This document shows, in pieces, positions 56,272 to 64,000 of a stretch of 64,000 bases of DNA. The notes under the pieces are model-generated. The model made no database searches and was not told the origin of the DNA. It saw only the letters and a program-made list of their open reading frames with translations. Source of the DNA: Symbiotaphrina buchneri (lineage: Eukaryota; Ascomycota; Symbiotaphrinales; Symbiotaphrinaceae); assembly GCA_001599915.1 (NCBI GenBank), contig BCIG01000006.1:744001-808000 (forward strand), given 5' to 3'. The translations under genes and the position numbers were made by a program. Position 1 is the first letter of the stretch. Every line of letters starts with the position of its first letter.

Positions 56272-58083
56272 ATGGCGACCAAGGTACCCCTTCCCGTCGG
56301 ACCCTGGATGACGAGCAATCCATTGACGAATTACAGGTTAATATCCAACCGTCACTGGAGGCAGTGCAGGAGACCCTGTCCAAGGCTTCGAAATCCCCGA
56401 AAGCTCCCAACCTGGTCCCACTATGCGCTTCTACCCCCGCCGATCTCCTGACGCCCACTGCCGCCTACCTCAAAATCTCCTCGAAGTATGTCGCTTGACC
56501 GCCTTGCACGGTGACTCACGCTAATCGTCTCAATGAAGATCCAAATCCGACCTGTCCTTCTTATATGAGAGCGCGGCCACTACAGAAACAATTGGTCGAT
56601 ACAGCTTTGTTGGAGCGGGTATGTTGGCACATCGTCCCCGAGAACCTATCAGATCTGACGGAGTATATCGTTAGGCCCAAGGAAAGTGATCAAGACCGGA
56701 CCGGGACATGGCCCGGAAACAGATCCCCTACCCATCCTGGAGAAGGAGCTTTCACAATATCGGGTGGCTTCGATACCAGGGCTTAATCTCCCTCCCATGA
56801 CCAGCGGCGCTGTCGGCTATGTCGGATACGATTGCGTCAAATACTTCGAGCCGAAGACTGCGCGACCCCTGAAAGACGTCCTAAAAGTCCCCGAAGCGCT
56901 CTTTATGCTTTTTGATACCATTGTTGCATTCGACCATTTCTTCCAAGTCATAAAAATCATTACTTATATCCATGTCCCCTCGGACCTGTCGGACCTGGCT
57001 GCAGCATATGCCCAAGGCCAAGCAGTGATATCGGACGTTGTCGCAACATTGAATTCTTCGGAGTTACAACTTCCTCAACAAGGGCCGGTTTCCAAGGCTG
57101 GAGAATACAAATCGAACATCGGCAGGGAGGGTTACGAAGCACATGTCGCAAGGCTCAAGAAACACATCAACATGGGCGATATCATCCAAGCAGTCCCCTC
57201 GCAACGATTCTCTCGACCCACCTCCTTACATCCCTTCAACATCTACCGCCACCTACGCACCGTCAACCACTCGCCATACCTATTCTACATTAGTTGTGGC
57301 GGTGACCTGCACCTGGTGGGCGCATCTCCCGAACTCCTCGTCAAATCCGAGCCCTCCACGACCGACACGACCGTGCAGATTGTGACGCATCCCATCGCCG
57401 GGACGGTCAAGCGCGGCAAAGACGCCGCGCAGGACGAGGAGCTGGCGGACTTCCTGCGCAACTCGCTCAAGGACCGCGCTGAGCACGTCATGCTGGTCGA
57501 CCTGGCGCGCAACGACGTCAACCGCGTCTGCACCCCGACCTCCACCAAGGTCGACCGCCTGATGGTCGTCGAGAAGTTCAGCCACGTGCAGCACCTCGTG
57601 TCACAGGTCTCCGGCGATCTAAGGCCCGGCCAGACCCGCTTCGATGCCTTCCGCTCTATCTTCCCCGCGGGCACCGTCAGCGGCGCGCCCAAGGTGCGGG
57701 CTATGGAACTGATCGCGGAGTTGGAAGGCGAGAAGCGTGGCGTGTATGCCGGCGCGGTGGGATATTGGGGCTACGACAGCGTGGACGGTGCCGGGAATTC
57801 AAAGGAGGGTGCCATGGACACATGTATCGCCCTGAGGACGATGGTGGTCAAGGACAGCGTGGCGTACCTGCAAGCAGGCGGTGGGATCGTCTTTGATAGC
57901 GACCCTTACGAGGAGTGGGTGGAGACTATGAACAAGCTGCGGGCCAACATGACCTGCATCACGCAAGCGGAGGAACGGTATGCGGCGGAACAGACCACAG
58001 GCATTATCGGCGAGGAGGCTTTGGATAAGGAAAGGGCGGAGCGAGACGGACAGTATAGAGCTCACGTCGATTTAGCAGGCTAG
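56272..58083 (+). CDS. trpE: Anthranilate synthase component I
   Basis: Converts chorismate and ammonia or glutamine to anthranilate, the first step of tryptophan synthesis. Exons are 56272–56283 (12 nt, MATK), 56337–56485, 56539–56618 and 56675–58083; introns of 53–56 bp; phases agree; 549 residues. The N-terminal domain has the tryptophan-feedback segment FLYESAATTETIGRYSFVGA. The chorismate-binding domain has GDIIQAVPSQRFSR, PIAGTVKRGKD, LVDLARNDVNRV, AGTVSGAPKVRAMELI and GGGIVFDSDPYEEW, all intact. A perfect TGACTCA lies in intron 2 (56512–56518), which may bring the gene under cross-pathway (CpcA/Gcn4) control. Convergent with LSM1. Confidence 0.96.
56512..56518. promoter_or_regulatory. 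TGACTCA (Gcn4/CpcA-type) site in trpE intron 2
   Basis: The 7-bp sequence matches the core bound by the amino-acid starvation activator Gcn4/CPC1/CpcA, which controls tryptophan genes in fungi. Its position inside an intron, 240 bp after the start codon, is unusual. Function is inferred. Confidence 0.45.
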
Positions 58084-58357
58084 AAAGGATATCTGAATCG
58101 CAGTGAATGCCGCCTGTTGCGGGTACGATCGCCTCTAGTCCGAGGTGTGACAGTGCCCCTCGATCTATATCGATGTCTGAGCCAATAAGCCGCCTCTATT
58201 CGTGTGCTTCGGCTGCTGGAAGCATTTCACAATATCTGCTCCAGACAGCCCACGTCCTCTCAAGCCAGGTTCAGGAGGGCCTGATGTACGAGGCCACTAG
58301 CATCCATGGTCCATCAGATTACCTTTCGTAGTCGTCTCTTTATCACGCGTGCGCCTT

Positions 58358-59152
58358 TCAGAAAAGAACCTCGCCGCTGGCCTCGCCTTCGAATCCCAGG
58401 TCAGCCAGCTTTCTCAACCGCTTCTTCTCTCCCTTCTTTCTGTCGTCGGCTTCCTTTTTCTGCAGGGCAAAGACCTGCTCGACTGGAGCTTGCTGGTAAG
58501 GTGCGGGGATGTAGTCGTCTCTGTCTAGGTCCTGTTTCGCATTCAGTCCTTGCCCGTGCATATGCATGACTTAACCTCGAGGATTTGGCACGTACGATCT
58601 CGCCCAGAAGCAGTACATTTTCACCTCTGACCAAGAACACGCCGCGAGGGATATCAGCATAGAGATGCTGGACAAAGATGCGTTCAATGGTATCTTGTAG
58701 GACCAGGTTCGCTGTCATCCCGTATCAGCTGAGCATCTTTGACGGACGATTCTCTCCGTAGAACGCTTCTCGTTCAGCATTGCAGATGGAAAGAAGGCGT
58801 ACCGAATTGGTCCCAGCTCCTCAGCACACCGATGAGTTTCCGTCCATCACGTAGCGACACCATAAGTTTCTCTATCCAAGCAAGTAGCTCGCAGCGTCAG
58901 CCGTCGTCCTTCCTCACAATGTATTGATAACCAATTGTGCTGCCCTGCGATCCCCAGCCTTCCCTGCAAGGGCATCATTGAAATCTCACGCGAAGCAAGG
59001 AGAGTCTCACTATCAGTCAAATCCAGCAGCTGCGCCGCCGTCGTGAACATCTGCGGGGGCAGTTGCGGTACCTGTGGAGCACCGGGAGGTCCTCCCCCTA
59101 GCGGCGCTCCGGGGCCGGGCGACCCCGCATCTTGCAACGACAGATGCTCCAT
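58358..59152 (-). CDS. LSM1: Lsm1, subunit of the cytoplasmic Lsm1-7 ring
   Basis: Part of the Lsm1-7/Pat1 complex that binds oligoadenylated mRNA 3' ends and triggers decapping. Exons are 59011–59152, 58803–58871, 58596–58711 and 58358–58531; introns of 139, 91 and 64 bp; phases agree; 166 residues. A Pro/Gly-rich leader precedes the Sm fold: Sm1 as [28 protein letters not shown] and Sm2 as VFLVRGENVLLLGEID. The Lsm1-type C-terminal extension DRDDYIPAPYQQAPVEQVFALQ and a charged tail follow. An in-frame upstream ATG at 59224 would add 24 residues. I prefer 59152 (MEHLSLQD). Confidence 0.95.
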
Positions 59153-60360
59153 GCGTATGTGGAGAGGTTCGTTATAATGCCGTTCGTGATGGGTGACAGT
59201 CCATTCTGGACCGATCAATGTCAAAGATGAGGATGATGGAAGGAAACGCTAGGATGGATGTACGGATCAAGCAACCTTGATTGAATTGCGCAGGGAGTAG
59301 CTTGCGTGCGGCTACTTCCGTGTATCGGCATACGGGCCTACTGATATTCCGGTCAAGGCTACTGTGTGTGGTACTTCTGACAGCATACGGAGTACTCTGT
59401 ACTTGGATTAATTGCGAACAACTTGATCTACAATAATATGAGGAATCCAATTGTACAAGCACTCTTCAGGTCTGATAAGACTTGTCGTATGTTGAGTAAT
59501 ACCCTGTGCCTCTGCCTTTTGAGTGATGTTGTAGTTTCAATGTGAGGCGGCTTGGCATCCCCTCTGTCCGCCTCGCCGCCGCCTTGTGGTCGCCAAAGAA
59601 AGATTGGATAGACAAATATTCCATCGAGCTCTGCTCCCCTGTTTGTGTGGGGTACACGGCTTGGTGACCAATGCCTTGATCTTCGAGTGGAGCCCCATTG
59701 CTGAAAAGAGTGGGAAGTATAAAGGAACCAAGAACTGAGATAAGTTTGAGCGAGTAAGACGAAACACCGTTATTGTCCACCCGCGAGCTTAGCTCCGATG
59801 CCATGATTGCTCCAGGAAATATCAAGCATAAAGCTCAGGGTCGTAAATTCTTGCAGATCATATTTGATCTGATCTCCCTTCCCCAGGATTCCCTCTGATA
59901 AGGTTATGTCCGTTGCCGATTGGTACGCCTATTCCCAGGCAGCCGTTGAAAGGGGGCTGTGCCGAGTCTCGATGCAACCAAGGAGTTGCACAGCCCTTTT
60001 GCTTTCAACGGCTTTAAAAGCCCTCACGCCAACTCAAGTAGCGTCCAGTCGAGCTCGCCGCTTCGTGTCAAGTGGTACTTGCTAAGGCAAACGCCCGAGT
60101 TGTGTGTGTACACCGCTTCTTTAAAGTTGGCCCGGGCGAGGCTGACTGGAGGCCGCCCAGGCAGGCGATATGCCGGTTCAGACTAAAATGGCTGCCATGC
60201 TCAGAAACTGGCGGGGCATCTTCATCCTGCAACATCAAAGGAGATGAGGAACGCAACGTGGATTGGCCTCCGAACTGCCGATGGATGCGGTAGCGGTAAC
60301 AATCGAGCTATGTATATCAGTGACATTGACACCAGGTTCATATCGATCTTCATAAATCTC
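59153..60360. other. 1.2-kb intergenic region with a strong hairpin
   Basis: Upstream of LSM1. A 119-codon minus frame (59466–59825) has no recognisable feature. The hairpin at 59941–60013 is listed separately. No CDS is claimed. Confidence 0.45.
59941..60013. repeat. Long inverted repeat able to form a hairpin
   Basis: Left arm 59941–59962 (starts AGCCGTTGAAAG, ends GGGCTGTGC) pairs with right arm 59988–60013 across a 25-bp loop. All 22 left-arm bases pair apart from one junction position; the right arm has 4 extra bases in the middle. It may be a terminator-like or mobile-element remnant (MITE-like) or a replication/recombination scar. Confidence 0.8.
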
Positions 60361-61194
60361 TCAGCCTCTTCGATGGTTATTCTCTACCGTCAGATAGACT
60401 TCATTCCTATGAGGCTGTCGCATGTTGTCGTGAGTGTGACGCCCCGAACCTCCTTTGAGATACTTATAGTCCGAGTCGGTAATAATTCTCTTACTGAACA
60501 GGTACCAGTACAGATGAAAATCGGGTCGAGCATGAGAGAGATCATAGCCGTCCTCATAGTGCCCAGCCACATGGCGCATGCGAGCCTCCCAGCTTTTGAA
60601 GACATCAGGATCTTGGAATGTTTGAGAACAGAAGCAGCAATCGCTTTGACTAAGAGGACCGAAGGGTTCAAAGTGTCGGATACTATGCGCGAGCCACTCC
60701 TCAAAGGTGCTAAATGCCTTCAAGCATCGGATAAAGTGGAATGGACACTCATACAGTCGGGAAGGGCGCCTTGCCAGGACCAGCGGCCCATCTGGGTATT
60801 CGTATTCCAGCAAATCCATACCTGCGACTTGACTGGCACCGCCATTGGTTGACACCGTGCAACTGGAGGGTGTCTCGGCCGATCGAGACAGGCCCGGAAC
60901 GTTCCACGAATTCATAGAGCTTGGTTCAGAGCCCAATGTGTGGCTCTGTTCTGTGAGCGCAATGGAGGTGCCGATACTTGGGGACGGACGAGTGCCGATA
61001 TACTGACTCCTGCGAAGCCGCGCCCCTTCAGCGGTCAAGCGGTCGTATCTGGAGAGCGGGCCATTGAGATAGTCGGACAAGGGGTGTCTATCGCTTTGTA
61101 GTGCTCCAAAGCTAACTATATCCTCTGTCAGTTTCATCCCAAGGGTGGGTGGGTGTTACAAGTGGATCTTACTGGTTGGATTTGTCTCATCCAT
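60361..61194 (-). CDS. Fungal protein with two degenerate C2H2-type units
   Basis: Exons are 61173–61194 and 60361–61115, with a 57-bp intron (GTAAGA…GATATAG), phase 1, 258 residues. The first exon adds MDETNPT. The N-terminal half is Ser/Thr-rich. The C-terminal half has two zinc-finger-like units. One is YECPFHFIRCLKAFSTFEEWLAHSIRHF, the other SDCCFCSQTFQDPDVFKSWEARMRHVAGHY. Both have Cys pairs and His pairs with spacing wider than classical C2H2. Next comes DLSHARPDFHLYWYLFSKRIITDSDYKYL, a block seen in a fungal-specific group of such proteins. DNA binding is possible but not shown. No specific function is known to me. Confidence 0.75.
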
Positions 61195-62085
61195 TGTTTT
61201 ATGGATAACGACCGCTCCTCGAGGGATTCACAGTCGGCACCGACTTACGACGATCAGGATCGGCCGAGTTAATCAAGGTTGCTGGTCTAAGGTAAGGTAC
61301 GGGCGGGTAGCTTGCGCAAGCACGGATTCGCTTTCTACTTTGATTTTGCGGGGTATCTTCGTATCCGACTATCGATAAGATGCCAAGGCCCGCGAACCTA
61401 CGGGGTACTGTCCCAGGGAAACTCGCAACTTCTCCAGGATCTGAGCTCCAGCGGCTTCCTTTTCCCGTTCTCGCTCTATCCAGGAAGAATTCGGCATTTC
61501 TAAAAGCAGAACTTTTCACGGGAAAGGGCTGCACCATGTATACCATCATAGGCCGCTAAGAAGGAGGAAGCTGGTCAATCCAAACATTTCCACTTTTCGA
61601 GGCTGGCCTTGGCCTCGGTATTTCGATAAGATTAGATCGTGTACGGTAAGATATCAGAAGGTACGAGTCTCACTGGGAGACACAAGAAGAGCACCAAATC
61701 TCTTCACTGTGGAGAGGTCATTAAAATTGCATTGAATATCATCATGTACCAGGACCTCGCCCCTTCCTCATCATCATGAACTCCAAGGAGACAGACGAAG
61801 GCAGGCTCGCATTTGGTCAGGAGTTGTGAGTGAGCCTGGCAATGACCACTGCATCGTTGATGCCAGGCAAGACGCCGTAAACACCACGAAAACCAGCGGT
61901 CCCACGATCTTCGCACGTAGACTGATTGACACATCACGGTAAAGATCGTGGCAACTCAAGAATGTGCGGTCTCTAAGAGATTGGGGGTAATCGGATGCTA
62001 GTGAGTGAACTGTTGGACCGACCTGAGGTTTCTGCGCGACACAGCACAAAATCGATTGCTAGAGGCTTTACTGCAACCATTGCAA
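61195..62085. other. Intergenic 0.9 kb
   Basis: Between two minus-strand genes. A 91-codon minus frame (61774–62049) directly downstream of the RING-CH gene has a hydrophobic stretch but no other support. Taken as 3' flank. Confidence 0.4.
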
Positions 62086-63254
62086 TCACTGATCCTTTTT
62101 GGAACTGCCATCTGCTGTGGCTGTAGCCGAGATCTCATCGGCATCTTCATCGTCATCCTCGTCCGGATGCACATCCATAACGCGCTCTCCTGCCTTCTCA
62201 AGGGTACGCCTGCTCCAGGCCCTAACGCCTTTGTATACACCCTTGAAGAGTATAAGCAACATCAAACCCGCAGATGGAGAAATATCTCACCCAAATGAAG
62301 GTCATCAGGCCTATGAACACAACAATCCAGCTGATTGACTGAAGCCTGTCTCTGCCTGTGGCAGCTGTGCCTCGGGTCCCACCACCAATGACTCCTGTGC
62401 TTCGAAGGTTCCACATTTGCCAAGGGGACATTGCCAGAAGCACTTTGACAAAACTCAGGAGCCCAAGGGAAGCCAAGCCTTTCAGGAAGTGCTCAGTCCA
62501 GGTCGTTGGTCCATCAGTTTCAATGGGGAGTTTGGCGTTCTTGATGTCCAACTTAGACAGAGGTACGGAAGTCACGGTGGAATAAGGATCTAAGTAAAGA
62601 TTTATAATCGGATCCGCGACGAATCCCAAGAGAAACATTGCAAGCAGAAGGATTGATATCGTCAGGACCAGTTGAGTGACTAATGTAGCGATGAGCAGTC
62701 AGTCCCCTATAAACAGAAAAACTCTCCTGTCTACAAGGAGAAGCAATGGCAATTCACTCAAGATCCTGGAGAGACGTATTGAGAATCCTGGACTGACCTG
62801 TGCTACTAAGCCATCTTCCCCACCTTAACCTCTCCAGCCGGTATTGGAAATTGCAGGTGGGGCACTGCCAGTAGTTTCTCCTACCATAGCCAGGATCGGC
62901 GTGTCGCCATGCTTGGAGACAACCTTCATGGACATACTTCGAGCTGCCCTTACATTTGCAAGGCCGCAGCAGCCTGCCGAGGTCCTCCGACTCGTATGTG
63001 ACGGACGGAGTTGGCTGAAACATATTGGGTAAGTGTTCGGAGGGTGCATGGTATGTGGGTAGGACAGTCTCAAGGCAGATCCTGCACGTCCGAGGACCCC
63101 AGTATTTCTTACTGCCTGATGGCTGCGGAGCGTGACGGGTATCGGCCTGGCTCGGTTTCCCCTGATCCGTCGCGACGGGGAATCCGCCGGGAGGTGCCTG
63201 GGCTCCATCCGGCCAAGTCCAGCTCGGATTTCCCCCAAGCGGCGTGGAATCCAT
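62086..63254 (-). CDS. RING-CH (MARCH-type) membrane ubiquitin ligase
   Basis: A probable E3 ubiquitin ligase anchored in an organelle membrane. Exons are 62798–63254, 62291–62679 and 62086–62241; introns of 118 and 49 bp; phases agree; 333 residues. The RING-variant domain has C4HC3 ligands at Cys57, Cys60, Cys99, Cys101, His109, Cys112, Cys131 and Cys134 (CRIC, CKCKGSSKYVHEGC, CPTC), with FQYRLERLRWGRWLSS after it. The gap between the first two Cys pairs (38 residues) is longer than usual. Membrane segments follow: VTQLVLTISILLLAMFLLGF, FLKGLASLGLLSFVKVLLAM and ISWIVVFIGLMTFIW. The tail is acidic (DVHPDEDDDEDADE). The start at 63254 is the first in-frame ATG. The substrate is unknown. Confidence 0.87.
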
Positions 63255-63693
63255 TAGTAGAGCAGAAAGCCCTTGCTGAGAAGAAAGCAAAGCATGCGGC
63301 GTCTATTCCTCAAGAGAGTACTGCGCCCGGAGAAGAGTAGCTAGCATTTAGCTCATGGAGTACAAACAAAGGTCTTCAGAGAGGCATCCCGAGCCGTGAA
63401 CTGAGAAAGGTCAGTGACAGCACCAGATTGTGGTGCTGAGTGTCCATTGGAGTAGAGGACAGCTGTGCGGAGAACAAAGCAGCGGTTATTACTGCCTGGA
63501 ACACCTAAGCGGAAAGCTTGGAAAAGAAGACTGTAGCACATAGCGAAACGGAGGATGGCTGCTGAGTCATGATCCGCACGTGACACGCAAGATCAAGCGC
63601 GCGTATTTCGGTCTTTTGGCCTGGCCAAGCCAACCAAACAGCTGTGCATTTTATTCAAAACGCCCTGACGAAGTGCTCTTCGCAGTGGCAGAC
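63255..63693. promoter_or_regulatory. Divergent promoter, RING-CH gene (-) and MRPL16 (+)
   Basis: 439 bp. The RING-CH frame stays open some 12 codons upstream of its ATG. I recognise no specific site. Confidence 0.4.
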
Positions 63694-64000
63694 ATGAAGG
63701 GCCTTCCATCAATCGCATCAAGCTTCGGCTTATTACGCCCTCGAACTCTGGTACAGCTCCCACGAGTACCGTTATGTACCAGCCCTCAATGTCTCCCGTT
63801 CCGTCTGGCTCCTTTATTCCACCCTCGTCCTTTCACCTCCACACCTCGCTCGCTCAATTGGCTTCAGCCAACCCGTCCTGAGAGGAAGAAGTCGCGGAAA
63901 GGTCGGCCGAGAGTTCCTACCGGCGGCAGTGTACGGGGTACGACTGTAGTATGGGGCGACTACGGCCTGCGCATGCGGGATCATGACCGAAGAGTTTCGG
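63694..64000 (+). CDS. MRPL16: Mitochondrial ribosomal protein uL16m, 5' part
   Basis: A large-subunit protein of the mitochondrial ribosome. ATG at 63694 opens a presequence rich in Arg/Ser/Pro/Leu (MKGLPSIASSFGLLRPRTLV). The mature part begins around RPERKKSRKGRPRVPTGGS and RGTTVVWGDYGLRMRDHDRR, the typical N-terminal block of fungal uL16m. The frame runs off the window end after about 102 codons, so the rest is not visible. No intron is seen so far. Confidence 0.92.
   Translation, partial: MKGLPSIASSFGLLRPRTLVQLPRVPLCTSPQCLPFRLAPLFHPRPFTSTPRSLNWLQPTRPERKKSRKGRPRVPTGGSVRGTTVVWGDYGLRMRDHDRRVS

Overview
This is nuclear DNA from a filamentous ascomycete (Pezizomycotina, most like a Eurotiomycete in gene style). 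The evidence is short GT–AG introns of about 45–90 bp, compact genes on both strands, and fungal-type proteins: a PAZ-less Dicer-like protein, an Stc1-domain protein, a DUF7514 protein, calcipressin, a fungal alpha-2 proteasome subunit with an acidic insert, and an Ime2-type kinase. I see no tRNA, rRNA, CRISPR array or recognisable virus-like element.

Layout. 1–373: 3' end of a SARAF-like membrane protein. 714–2750: an unresolved, possibly decayed gene. 3115–4209: mitochondrial dicarboxylate carrier (-). 4886–5164: small unknown gene. 5165–7805: mostly unassigned sequence with one good first-exon candidate. 7806–9450: mitochondrial Phe-tRNA synthetase (+). 9942–10814: mitochondrial GrpE (-). 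11470–12306: calcipressin (-). 13347–14372: RPB3 (+). 15193–17312: DUF7514 protein (-). 18289–19533: Stc1-domain protein (-). 23348–25898: Ime2/MAK-like kinase (+). 26726–27654: mitochondrial membrane protein (+). 27822–29011: exosome Rrp42 (-). 29736–30859: short-chain dehydrogenase (-). 31859–32752: cytochrome c (+). 33270–35699: arginyl-tRNA-protein transferase Ate1 (-). 38273–38870: diphosphoinositol-polyphosphate Nudix hydrolase (+). 39422–44060: Dicer-like 2 (-). 44454–45608: proteasome alpha-2 (-). 46030–49437: RFC1 (+). 50099–52158: MFS sugar transporter (-). 53052–53808 and 54810–55925: two unknown proteins (-). 56272–58083: anthranilate synthase I (+). 58358–59152: Lsm1 (-). 60361–61194: degenerate C2H2 protein (-). 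62086–63254: RING-CH membrane protein (-). 63694–end: mitochondrial uL16 (+, partial).

Themes. The genes do not form a metabolic cluster. Two functional groups recur. One is RNA turnover and silencing (Dicer-like 2, Stc1 domain, Rrp42, Lsm1, RPB3). The other is mitochondrial proteins (dicarboxylate carrier, PheRS, GrpE, cytochrome c, uL16m and one unknown). Very small coding exons are common: 5 nt in the dicarboxylate carrier, 6 nt in ATE1, 12 nt in trpE, 15 and 16 nt in the dehydrogenase and cytochrome c. The Dicer-like gene has one reading-frame discontinuity although its catalytic motifs look intact. I found no clearly new multi-gene system. The best leads are the micro-exons, the Dicer frame break, a perfect 24-bp palindrome in a cytochrome c intron with related motifs elsewhere, and a strong hairpin at 59941–60013.

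Exon boundaries come from reading splice signals and checking phase by hand. They are internally consistent but not confirmed by transcripts.
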